From Chara braunii (lineage: Eukaryota > Streptophyta > Charophyceae > Charales > Characeae): a DNA stretch of 64,000 nt. Below, piece by piece: positions 34,254 to 45,572 of this stretch; position 1 is the stretch's first letter; the number at the start of each line of letters is the position of its first letter. The notes beneath the pieces are model-generated. The model was not told the DNA's origin. It saw only the letters and a list, made by a program, of their open reading frames with translations, and made no database searches. Where the stretch lies: assembly GCA_003427395.1 (NCBI GenBank), contig BFEA01000918.1, positions 117,475-181,474 on the forward strand. Reading direction: 5' to 3'. A program made the position numbers and the translations under genes.

Positions 34254-34389
34254 TTATACCGGCCAATGGGCCAGCCACAAACATGTCCCACGAGAGGCGG
34301 GAACGTCATGTCCGGCGTGATCCAAACTTGGCGAGACGACACGGGAGAGACAAAGGTGTCTCTAAAACTCGCCATCTTGAACTTTTTTG

Positions 34390-35026
34390 AAGTTCAGATC
34401 TCGGCGGACATGACATTTTCACGAATCCAAAGTTGTGGCAATCCACCGGGCGCTAGAAACTCCAAAGTCTGAACCCACACCACCAGGGATTTGAAGCACG
34501 CCTGTGTCCGAACTTGACGGCCGCACGACGAACCGTGCACGAGAAGTTCGGATCCCAGCGGACTTTGCATTTTATCAAATCCGAAGTCCGCCCGGGTTCG
34601 AAATTGACGAGTGTCCGAGGAACCGTGCACGGAAGGTTCGGATCCACGACCCAGTAGGCGGGCCGGAAACATGAATCGAGAAAGGACGAAATCTCAAGTT
34701 CGCCGATGTCCAAGCGGACTTCAAGTGTTTAATAGTCCGAGGTTGTGGCGATCCCCCAGGCGCCCAAGTCCGCATTCTGAACCCAAACAATGCGAAAAAG
34801 CGAAGTTCGACGGGATCCAAACTTGATGTATGTGCGAGGGAACGTGCAGGAGAAGTCCGGATCCCAGCGGACTTCGCATTTTCACCAAACCGAAGTTCAC
34901 CGAGGTCCGGACCTGACGACTGCACCAGGGACCTTGCAAGGGAGGTTCGGATCCACAACCCTGCAGGCGGGCCGCAAACATGTCTTCCGAAAGGCGGGAA
35001 CATTAAGTTCGCCGGGATCCGAACTT
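34390..35026. repeat. Cluster of palindromic motifs in both orientations
   Basis: Clear forward copies lie at 34390, 34544 and 34853; reverse copies at 34803, 34893 and 35005. Half or rearranged copies lie near 34506, 34632, 34696 and 34948. The copy at 35005-35026 reads AAGTTCGCCGGGATC then CGAACTT. No gene is supported here. Confidence 0.8.
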
Positions 35027-35836
35027 GGTGAAATTGCGTGGGAGACACAAACCTGTTTGCCAAACTCACCCTCCAACAATTTCTTGAAGTTCGGATCCCG
35101 GCAGACTTCGAATTCCTGCACATCCTCGGCTGTGGTTGTGGGGCGGGGTTGCGAAACGTGTTCGAACAGGTGCACAAGCTCGCCGGAATGCAAACTTCTT
35201 CAGGTGTTTGATTGCGCGATAAGTTCAGTTTGATTGCACGATCAATTCGCCAAAGTTCGACGTCCGACGAGGTTCGACGCCCACCGAGGTTTGATGTGAA
35301 GCCAGGTTACATGCCCAACATGGTTCGATGTTATACAAGGTTCGATGACCAACAACATGGTGTGATCCACTCGCGGGCACATTATCAGTTGCCTTGTGGA
35401 TTCTCTGCGAAGAATGGATTTGTCGCAGAACTTGGCGAAATTGCGTGGGAGACACACACCTGTTTGCCAAACTCACCCTCCAACAATTTCTTGAAGTTCG
35501 GATCCCGGCGGACTTCGAATTCCTGCACATCCTTGGCTGTGGTTGTGGGGCGGGGGTTGCGAAACGTGTTCGAACAGGTGCACAAGCTCGCCGGAATGTA
35601 AACTTCTTCAGGTGTTTGATTGCGCGATCAGTTCACTTTGATTGCACGATCAGTTCGCCAAAGTTCGACGTCCGACGAGGTTCGACGCCCGCCGAGGTTT
35701 GATGTGAAGCCAGGTTACATGCTTAACATGGTTCGATGTTATATAAGGTTCGATGACCAACAACATTGTTTGATCCGCTCGCGGGCACATTATCAATTGC
35801 CTTGTGGATTCTTTGCGAAGAATGGATTTGTCGCAG
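35022..35836 (+). repeat. Two tandem units of 407 bp
   Basis: Unit one (about 35022-35430) and unit two (about 35429-35836) are over 90% identical by eye. Each contains one palindromic motif (35087 and 35494; the second equals the consensus) and a run of short GGTTCGATG-like phrases. Each ends in GAATGGATTTGTCGCAGA. Apparent reading frames are shared only because of the duplication. Confidence 0.88.
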
Positions 35837-35923
35837 ATGGGTCGCTCGATGCATCTGCTTCCAACATCTGCGGAGTGATGATCTGGTCGGGGAGCGACTG
35901 GTCTATCGAACTTGCTGGTAGTC

Positions 35924-36097
35924 TTCGACAGAACACTCGATTGGTCAGGAGATCTGTTAGGATCAGTTGTTTGATCGGGTGCTCGGTTGGCGGTTGGTGT
36001 GCTGATAGATCAACCACTCGAACAACCGCCAACAGAGCACCCGATCAAACACGTTATCGTGGCAGATCTCCTGACCAATCGACTCTTGTTTCGCCGA
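35924..36097. repeat. Inverted repeat with 75-base arms
   Basis: The arm 35924-35998 matches the reverse complement of 36022-36097, including CTCGATTGGTCAGGAGATCT and TTTGATCGGGTGCTC. The loop is about 23 bases. RNA from this region would form a long, slightly mismatched hairpin. Confidence 0.85.
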
Positions 36098-37136
36098 CGG
36101 GTTGATCGCGCACGCGCGCACACAGACGCACAGACGCGCGCACACGCACATCGCCTGCAGGAACACATAACAGGTCCCGGTGCTAAAATAGCACTCGCAC
36201 GAACACGCACAAACACACAAACACGCACATTGCTGCGGTTTTGATGTTGCCATTGAGACAAGCCAAACACACACGTGGTGGCAACGTCGGGACAGCCCAC
36301 ACGATCAATCGACCGATCGCGAGTAATCTGTTAGCGTTCCACGATCGGTCGGATGGATGTGTTTGCGATCCCGATGTTGTCTCCTCGTGCACTGATTAAT
36401 CATCCGTTAGGCGGATCAGGGGCGATATTGTTGCGACATCAATCAGCATCAATCACCCGATCGCGAGTGTTTGGCTTATGTTTCGTGATGGGTCGGTTCA
36501 TCGAGTGTACGTTGTGGACATTGTCACCACGTGTTCGCGCGGAGCTTTCTCTGCTGGTCAGTTGAATCGATCACGATTGACATGATCGTGTTTTGCGATT
36601 GGTCGACGAATGCGTTCGCTATGTCGACATTGGCACCGCCTGTTTTGATCGATCATCCATTGGGCAGAACGGCGGATATGAAAGTGGGACAGCACAAAGG
36701 ATCACATCGAGTGTGGTAAGTGCTCAAGATGTGATTGTGTTTCGTGATTGGCAACCATGTGTTCGATAAGACCTTTCGTGATTCGCAAGACAAGCACACG
36801 ATTCTCTGCTCGTTCAATGTGCGCAATCTCACACACACGCGCAAAAATGACGTGGAAACACCTTTGCGCGCATCTCCGCGCGTTAAATGTGCCCGAACAC
36901 GCACACACGCGCAAAAAAATGCACAGACAGGCACACGCACACACACAAACATACGCGCCCGCACACGCCACCCACACACACACACGCCTCTCAGATCCTA
37001 ATACGCGTACGATCCTTCCTCACGCGTGTAGCATACACGTCATACAACCACACACACAATAAAACACGCACTCGAATACACTAACACAGACACACACGCG
37101 CACGCACAAACACACACTAGCACACACACACACACA

Positions 37137-37215
<79 letters not shown>

Positions 37216-37340
37216 NNNNNNNNNNNNNNNNNNNNNNNNNNNNNNNNNNNNNNNNNNNNNNNNNNNNNNNNNNNNNNNNNNNNNNNNNNNNNNNNNNNNN
37301 NNNNNNNNNNNNNNNNNNNNNNNNNNNNNNNNNNNNNNNN

Positions 37341-37438
<98 letters not shown>

Positions 37439-37500
37439 TCCATCCGCATACACGCAAACACGAACTCTTTCAATCTGGGCGAGCATATCATCAGAAAACC
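36098..37500. repeat. CA-rich and TCGATCA-rich low-complexity region with gap
   Basis: Alternating CA/CG tracts at 36100-36230 and 36825-36990 lead into a long (CA)n tract at about 37108-37438, which contains an assembly gap of N at 37216-37340. Between them, 36290-36770 has about four degenerate repeats with phrases such as TTTCGTGATTGG and GATCGATCA. No gene is supported. Confidence 0.85.
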
Positions 37501-38850
37501 CACCCGCACTCGCACACAAACACACACACGTCCCGGCAGCGGGCGCACTCACCGTGTGATACTGTCGAGTGGAGATTCGCGCGATCCGCGCCGTCATTCC
37601 AGACAGCAATCTGTCGACCTTTTGGCTTATGCTTTTCGTTCGCGAGTGTGCTGCGTGGAGTGCTTTGTGTTTGCTAGGGCAGTGCGTGGAGTAGTGGTCG
37701 CCAGAAGTGTCGACACAAGACGTCGAATATGACGTGGACAACGACTTCAAAGGTGGAGGGAGATACGAGGGCATGCGGGATGCGTCAGTGCCAGGAAACC
37801 AATGCGGTGACGAATGGTTGTCTCTACTCTTTGCCAGCTATGGCACTCCACCTGTGCGGGGTGGTGTTGTTGACGACAGTGGCGGTGCGAGGCTTCCGTC
37901 GGGCAGCATCTCCCCAGCAAAAACGCAGAACACAACGTTAATGCCTAGGGCGCCGCTCGTACTTGTAGGCGCGCGGGACTCGAGGCCCCCTCGGGCCTTT
38001 CGTTTCGGAAAATCGCACAGGGACCGTACACCACCGCACGATTGTTCGATCCTCGCATCGAACAGTGGCTCCGCGTCGAAATTTCCCCGACGGGGACCTG
38101 GTGAGCACGACATGACAAAAAAGTCCCTATGGGCCAGCCCTTCCCGGGCGTCATTAAAAAATAGAGCCCTTTTTCCTGGCCGCTCGCGTTCGTGTCATCG
38201 GGTTCGCGGGCCCCGCGCGAGGGGGTCTCAGGCAGCGCAAGGGGGGCAGCTTATATTTTCCAGTCCGTTGGGGGGGGTGGGGGGGGGGGGGGGGGGGCTG
38301 CGGGAGGGGAGGTTGGAGGGGTTCATGGGCATTCGCGTCCCCTGCCTGGCGAGCGGGGTCCGAGGCCATGCGGGGGGACACAGGCGGGTCTTTCCATGGG
38401 GTGCGACGACAGTTCGGGGCTCCGCTGCCTAGGGTCTTGTGCAGCGCATTCGCATCTCCAGCCGTGACGAGCGCATTCGCGCGCGACGTGCCTTCGGCGA
38501 CCTCCTCCATCGCCTTTGATGCTCCGCTGTTGCGCCACGTGTCTGCGGGCGTCCCTCTCGTCGCCAACTCTTTCCTGTCCTTCTGCCCGCTGCTGGGGTC
38601 CAGTTGTCGGCGCTTCGACATTCCTTCTTTGTGTTATGCGGTAGTAATTGACCGCCGTGGTCTACGCTCAGCCCTTTGTCGAATAGTCGCGCCATCGTGT
38701 GCACTTCGTCATCGTCGAAGAATTGCGCGTCGTCCAAGACTTGTGCCCCGTCAGAGAGCTGCGCCATCGTGTGTGTTGTGCCCTTGTTAAGGTAAAGTGG
38801 TTTTCTGCCTGCCCACGTGTCAGTCGTCGCACATGCTTGCCGGCGCATGG
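37501..38850. other. GC-rich intergenic DNA with poly(G) tract
   Basis: No gene is recognised. A run of G (38270-38297, interrupted once by T) may form a quadruplex. Open frames on both strands reflect the GC-rich composition. Confidence 0.5.
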
Positions 38851-38859
38851 GAGCAGCCA

Positions 38860-39740
38860 CATTGCGCCACGTGACGCAAGTCGCGGGGACGGCTGGAACG
38901 GATGTGGATGACATTGGGCCACATGGTTTCTGTATGCCCTTTTGCTTCCCACTCGTTCGTTCCTCGCGAGCGGCCCCTTCACTCTTGCTTACCATCATCA
39001 TCATCATCATCATCATCACCATTATCATCATCAAGATCGTCCTCCAATCCATTTATGATTTATATAACTTTGACATGCTTCTTTTGCCATTTTTTGAATT
39101 ATTTTGATTGTTTTGTGGATTAGTATTTACAAATAATCATCAACGTCATTTTCTGAATTATTTGATTGTTTTGTGGATTAGTATTTACAAATAATCATCA
39201 ACGTAATCATCATGATCATCATCATCATCGTTGTCATCATCATCGTTGTCATCATCATCGTTGTCATCATCATCAACACCATGATCATCATCATCATCAT
39301 CATCATCCTCATCATCATTAACGACATCATCAACACCATCATCAACATCATCATCGACATCGTCGTAGTCATCAACAACGCCACAGTCCTCGTCATCATC
39401 ATCATTATCTGCATCGCAATCAGCATCCTCATCATCTTCATCAACACCCTGATGATCATCATGTCGTCATCATCATCGTCTGCATCGCAATCAGCATCAT
39501 CATCATCTTCATCAACACCCTGATGATCATCATGTTGTGGCACGTGTCGCAAGTGGCGGGGACGGAGGGAACGGATGACAAAGACATTGGGGCACACGGT
39601 TGTTGTGTTCCCTTTTGCTTCCTTCTCGCTCGTTCCATGCAATCGCCCCCATGATTCCTCCTTGGGTTGGCGATGGGCCAGATGGTTTTTGTACTTCCTT
39701 CTCTTCGCACTCCTTCATTCCTCGCGAAAGGCCCCATGAT
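38860..39740. repeat. CAT microsatellite flanked by duplicated sequence
   Basis: CAT/ATC repeats occupy 38991-39024 and 39196-39533. Sequence to the left (about 38860-38980) recurs to the right (about 39536-39740), sharing ACGGATG, GACATTGGG and CCTTTTGCTTCC. Inside, a 60-base AT-rich unit is duplicated at 39092-39209, and a 70-base unit containing TGCATCGCAATCAGCATC is duplicated at 39410 and 39480. Long Ile/Asp/Met frames here are repeat artefacts. Confidence 0.85.
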
Positions 39741-39941
39741 TCCTGCTTCGCTAAGCATTGAAGACGAGCCAACAGAACATTGCAAAACACTCCCACGTGG
39801 TTGCCATACTGAACATTGCAAAACACTCCCGCGTGGTTGAGGCAAACACGAAATCGCCTTTTTCCAGCAGAACACGAAATCCCGTCGACAAAAGTTCCTC
39901 GCACGTTTGCTTTTCTCGACAAACAGTTCAGACGTTGTTTA

Positions 39942-40000
39942 ACACAAAGGAGATGCATTAGACTGCAAATCCACGACTGATGGTTCGAATCCTTCGCAGG
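39942..40000 (+). ncRNA. tRNA-Cys-like 3' half
   Basis: The sequence contains GACTGCAAATCC, like an anticodon loop with GCA, followed by GGTTCGAATCC, a perfect T arm or B box. The 5' half and the acceptor stem do not pair well, so this is probably a tRNA fragment or SINE head. Confidence 0.35.
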
Positions 40001-40639
40001 GCAAACATTGGCAGCGGCGGGTGTGTTGGACGACCAGCGGGCGCCACATGGGCTGCGCGCGACCAGGGTTGGAATTAAGCATCGCGCGGTGGCCACCGTG
40101 CGAACGATTTCCACCATCTACGTGGCGTGCAGTGAGAGGAATGGTGTTCATCAACAGGAGGGGGTTGCCGTTCCGTTTTCATGTTCTCGTCACAACACTC
40201 GTGCCTCCCTCCCCGGAGAGACTACGGCGTCAATCCCGGGAGAGCTGGTGTCGTCTCCATCCCGTGCACACAACGTGCACATGATCCACCATAGAGGCCA
40301 CGGATGTTGAGCGTGCGTGCCTGGCGCAAGTGATGAGGGACACGAGAGCAAATTGCGTACGACAAACGCCAGTGCTGTGCGCGCAACATCCGCGGGGTCC
40401 AGGACGAAGAATGCACATGTTGCGTGCGCGCGATGGAGAACGACACCGCCGCTCGCTGCGATGACAATGCCGTTTCTTCGGCGTGAGCGCCGCATGTTTC
40501 GTGACGAGAACCTCAACATGAAAAAACGACCTCGTTCAATAACGAACAACCCGGCCACCTTTGGGAAACGTCTTATTCGTCGGGGAACGGTGGGTCGCCA
40601 TTGTGACTGCAGGTGCGAGATCAACATCCGCCAAACATA

Positions 40640-40858
40640 AAAAGGTGAGTCACGTGTCATTGCCTGGCGAGATGGGAAGTTCGGATACCGGCGAACTACA
40701 ACAATCATGCGTAGTGCTCTCACAGAAGTGGCATTGTGTTGCCGTCGCGCAGCCGTTGGGAGAGCACGCGCCTCTGAGAAAACAACGCATGATTGCTGTA
40801 GTTCGTCGGCATCCGAAGTTCCATTTTCGCCAGGTTTTCACACGCGACTCAACGTTTT
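40640..40858. repeat. Foldback with palindromic motif in both arms
   Basis: The arm 40640-40722 matches the reverse complement of 40777-40856 over about 80 bases, including ACTAC-A-CAATCATGCGT. Each arm carries a copy of the 22-bp motif (40677-40698 forward, 40798-40820 reverse). Confidence 0.8.
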
Positions 40859-40997
40859 TGGTTTCGCGTTCGCAGTCACAATGCCATTCCCGGTTGCCCT
40901 GGTGACTAGCTTTTGCGATAAATTTTCCAGCCCCGGGGCGTGGGGCCTATAGTTCAGAACGCCATGCCAGTTGTCACCGTGCGAGGGCTCGAACACG

Positions 40998-41327
40998 AAG
41001 TTCGGATCTCGGCGGACTTGCGATATGAAGCATGCAAAGTCGGGATCTGCTCGGATGGTCATTGTTGTTTCGACCGCATCGCTGAAATCATACGCTTGCT
41101 GTTTGCATGGATCTTAACGGAGTCCTGGGTACATGACTGTTCTTTGGGTGGCGTTCCCGCAAAAAAAAAAAGTCTTGTCAATGGGACCCCAACAAAAACA
41201 AAGTGTGTCATGCTCCCGGTCGACACGCGGCAACTGATGTCAAGTTCGGATCCCTGCAGACTTCGGGTCGGCAGCCGTTAGTGGTCCGTAAGTGGAACCG
41301 AGGGCAAGTTCACATCTCGCCGGACTT
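40998..41327 (+). repeat. Three forward copies of the palindromic motif
   Basis: Copies lie at 40998-41019, 41242-41263 and 41306-41327. They precede the 537-bp tandem array and share its motif orientation. No gene is supported between 40859 and 41700. Confidence 0.78.
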
Positions 41328-41699
41328 CGAGGTTCGACTAGAATCTAACCGGCCATTTCCGACGGCCTGGCCTTTCGCATGTGTTGTGGTCGCCAGAGAC
41401 GTTTGGGTGCACAAAAGTGCCAGCCTGTCCATTTGCCTCGTTGGGGTTTGAGGCGGTTGCCGACGATGGTGTCGTCATCGGCATGCGTGCAGTCTAGCCA
41501 CCGGCATTCCCGTGTCTTCGCGCGCATGACGGTTCGCGCTATCATATGTCGACGTTGGTAGTGAGCGAGTCGGGCCTCGCCTTCTCGACTTGACGAATCG
41601 TTGTTAGATGGGGTTGCAGGGGGGGGGCACCAGCCATGGTGATTTCTTTTGGTGGGTCCAGTCATTGTTATCACGGATCACAACATTTGTGACTGCATC

Positions 41700-44600
41700 G
41701 CCTCGCAAACTCGCTTTGTCAATGGGGAGAATCGGCGTCTATGAGGGTCTATTGGGGGCCGCGCTGCTCCGATTTCTGACGTGGTGCACCTACGACTACC
41801 ATTTCTGTTGTATTTCTATTGTGCGTGCTCTCGTCGAACAGACACTTGCGAACAGCAGCAGGGCCTCCCTGACCAGGCAAACACGCATAGCGTTCCTTCT
41901 GTGCACTTCAACACCCATCCTCGAGATAACCGACATCCCTCTCACAAACCGGTTCCTCGCCAGTCTAGCAAACGCCAAGTTCGGATCCCGGCGGACTTTG
42001 AGGTCCCGCGAAAAATTCAACCGCCAAGTTCGGATCCCGGTGAACTTTAAGGCTCCACGTGAATCTGACCGTTGTTTTCAACAGCTTCGACTTCCCCGTC
42101 CGTCTTCAATGTTGGCGGCCTGGTGGTGCGTAAAAGTGCTCGACTTATGAATGGCCCTAAAAGGGGTTCTTTGGGGTTGACGACGGTGTCGGTGGCCAGG
42201 TCGATTTCTTGTGTGCCCTCCAATAAAAGCTATTCCAAATTTTTTATGTATGCGCTGTGTGCATGTCCGCGTTCGACAACCTCCTGTGCTTGTACATCTG
42301 ATTAGACGGTGTTGATAATCGGTGTTTATAGGGGTCAGTTTGGGGTCGCGCTGCCCCGAATTGAGTGGTCGTGCATCCACCATTACCCTTTCTTCTGCAT
42401 GTGCTATCGTACAACGAAAACTTCAGAGTGGCAGAGCCTTCCTTCTGTGCACCCAGACATAGTGTTCCTTATGTGCACCCGCTGGCGCTCCCTTCCACTG
42501 GCATCGGCCGCGCGAAAACAGGTTCCTGGCTGCTCCAGCTCCCGCCAAATTTGGATCCCAGCGGACTTTGAGGCTACGCATAAATCGGACCGTTATTTTC
42601 GACAGCTTCGACTTCCCCGTTAGTCTTCAATGCCGGCGGCCTGGAAGTGCGCAAAAGTGCTCCCTTTCGAATTTGCCCTAAAAGAGGTTTATTGGGGTTG
42701 ACAAAGGTGTCAGTGGCCGGGTCCTTTTCCTATGTGCCGTCAATCTTCGTTGCCGTCCAATAAAAGCAGTTCTAAATTTTTCGTGCCCTCGCAGTGTACA
42801 TGTCCGAGTTCGACAACCTCTTGTGCTAGTGCATCTGATTAGACGGTGGTGAGAATCGGTGTTTATAGGGGTCAGTTTGGGGTCGCGATGCGCCGAATTG
42901 TGTGGTGGTGCATCCACCATTACCCTTTGTTCTGCGCGTGGTATCGTACAACAAAACCTTGAGAGCGGCAGAGCCTTCCTTGTGTGCGCCCAGATATAGG
43001 GTTCCTTATGTGCACCCGCTGGCGCTCCCTTCCACTGGCACCGGCCGCGCGAAAACAGGTTCCTGGCTACTCCAGCACCCGCCAAATTCGGATCCCGACG
43101 GACTTCAAGGCTCCGCGTAAATCTGACCGTTATTTTCAACAGCTTCGACTTCCCCGTCCGTCTTCAAAGCCGGCGGCGTGGTAGTCCGCAAAACTGCTCG
43201 CCTTTGAAATTGTCGTAAAAGGGGTTTATTGGGGTTGGCGACGGTGTCAGTGGCCGGGTCCATCTCCTGTGTGTCGTTGATCTCCGTTGCCTTACAACAA
43301 AAGCCATTCTAATTGATTCGTGTCTGCGCAGTGTACATGTCCGACTTCGACAACCTCTTGTGCTAGGACATCTGATTACACGGTGGTGAGAATCGGTGTT
43401 TATAGGTGTCAGTTTGGGATCGCGATGCGCCGAATTGTGTGGTGGTGAATCCACCATTACCCTTTGTTCTGCGTGTGCTGTCGTACAACGAAAACTTGAG
43501 AGCAGCAGAGCCTTTCTCGTGTGCGCCCAACATAGCGTTCCTTATGTGCACCCGATGGCGCTCCCTTCCACAAACACCGGCCGCGCGAAAACAGGTTCGT
43601 GGCTACTCAAGCACCCGCCAAATTCGGATCCCGGCGAACTTTGATGCTCCTCATAAATCTGACCGTTATATTCACCAGCTTCGACTTCCCGGTCCATCTT
43701 CTATAACGACGACCTGGTTGTGCGCAAAAATGCTCGCCTTGTGAATTGACCTAAAAAGGGTTTATTGGGGTTGACGACGATATCAGTGGCCGGGTCCATT
43801 TCTTGTATACCGTCGATCTTCGTTGCCTTCCAATAAAAGTCATTCTAATTGATTCGTGTCTGCGTAGTGTACATGTCCGACTTCGACAACCTCTTGTGCT
43901 AGTACATCTGATTACACGGTGGCGATAATTGGTGTTTATAGGGGTCTGTTTGGGGTCGCGATGCGTCGAATTGTGTGGTGGTGCATCCGCCATTACCCTT
44001 TGTTCTGCGTGTGCTATCGTGCAACGAAAACTTGAGAGCGGCAGAGCCTTCCTTGTGTGCGCCCAGACATAGCGTTCCTTATGTGCACCCGCTGACGCTC
44101 CCTTCCACTGGCACCGGCCATGCGAAAACAGGTTCCTGGCTACTCGAGCTCCCACCAAATTCGGATCGCGGTGAACTTTGAGGCTCCGCGTAAATCTGAC
44201 CATTATTTTCAACTACTTCGACTTCCCCGTCCGTCTTCTATGACGGCGGCCTGGTAGTGCACAAAAGTGCTCGCCTTGTGAATTGCCCTAAAAGGGGTTT
44301 ATTGGGGTTGACGACGGTGTAAGTGGCCGGGTCCATTTCTTGTATGCTGTCTATCTTCGTCGCCCTCCAGTAAAAGCCAACATCGCAATAAGTGTGGTTT
44401 AGTCGCTGTCATGCTTCTTCCACTGCGTGGTTTGCAGTTCGCACAGTCGGGTGTCGACATTACAAAGACGCTTCGGCATCGAAGCCGCGCGTGCTGCAAA
44501 GGCTTTCAGTCCTAGCGCACAACGTTCGAATCAACGTGCATTTGATCGGGGTTTGCAGGGGTCGGTTGAGGGTCATTGAGCCATGTTTTTTTTTGTCTCC

Positions 44601-44720
44601 TGCCTGTCATAGCCTTGCATTCGTTGTGACGATTGGCCGACAGTCAGTTCACGGCGACCCGTTGATAACCCGTTAGCCGTCGATTCTATTTCTGCGAAGT
44701 TCGGATCCCGACAAACTTCT
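41700..44720 (+). repeat. Tandem array with about 537-bp units
   Basis: Starts of GGTGTTTATAGG-type phrases lie at 42321, 42858, 43395 and 43931, a period of 536-537 bp. A diverged unit precedes them (41700-42320) and another follows (to about 44720). Each unit carries one forward palindromic motif (41977 and 42026, then 42547, 43084, 43620, 44157, 44697). Repeated minus-strand frames of 153 codons at 42678 and 43751 are broken in the unit between them, so they are not taken as genes. Confidence 0.9.
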
Positions 44721-45572
44721 GTCTCCGAGTATTCGGCCCATAACCAAATATCACCGACCACATGCAGGCAGCGCGAGGTAGACATCTATTAATGTGAACC
44801 GCATTATAGGCTTCCTCATAAACACTGGCCATGCATGAGTTCGCGAACTATCGAAGCGATGGCATGTTATATGTTGTCCATACTCGCCTGGCCCCCGGCG
44901 TTGTCGAGGGTCTCATTCGACACTCAAGTGTCGGTTGACATGCGCCTTGAGGGACTTGCCTCGTGACGCTAAACAACCGCCAAGATGGTTGCGTTACCTA
45001 CTCTCTTCAGCTACCTGCGGGAGCGACGGGTAGGGGGGCCAAGGCCCTTTGTGGCAGTTGAGTTTCATCTACGGAGGCCTTTAAAAAGATCAAGGGTTTT
45101 GACTTTGACAGCTGCTACGGACTTCAACGTCCAACTACAAAAGTATAAAAAGCAAAAAGGGGAAGGGTGTCTCCGTTCTCTATTTGGAGGGGGGCAGGGG
45201 GGGGGTTGGTTGGCCCTTCTTTAGTAATCGTGCTTACAGTTTGCTCTTCTGTTTTGCAGGGTGTGGACACGAGTTCGAATGACCCGTTCAATCCGCACAA
45301 GAGAGATTAATTGATTACGCTGAGGGGAATCGCATCCGCTGCACCCGCGGTTACATGTCGGCGCCAAAGACGGTTTGACGAACGACCACATAAACCGGGT
45401 TATGGAAACTGAACAAGCCGTCAACTTGCATTACGAGCTACAACACCTGGAATAGGCCCCGACAACCTCTTCGGACAGTTCGCCGTTCCAACAGTCCGCT
45501 GCAGCTGTCCCGAAAAAACAGAGTCTCGCTTTTCGTCAGAGCTTTGGAGGTTGCATTCAACTGCCTACAGAT
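44721..45572. other. Unassigned DNA before element B
   Basis: No gene is recognised. It may hold the 5' untranslated part or the left end of element B; no terminal inverted repeat was found by eye. Confidence 0.4.

Noticed and set aside
37040-37774. Cys-Val repeat frame across the gap
   Set aside because: It is a translation of (CA)n and N bases.
37707-38432. 241-codon plus-strand frame
   Set aside because: It is Gly/Arg/Pro-rich, crosses the poly(G) tract and has no recognisable domain.
39178-39642. Met/Asp-rich and Ile-rich frames
   Set aside because: They are translations of CAT/ATC microsatellites.
42678-44212. Repeated 153-codon minus-strand frames
   Set aside because: They recur only because the DNA is a tandem repeat; the unit between them is interrupted and there is no domain.
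32348-44718. Palindromic motif as a pol III B box
   Set aside because: AGTTCGGATCC resembles GGTTCGANTCC, but the key A is replaced by G and no A box lies at the right distance in the copies checked.
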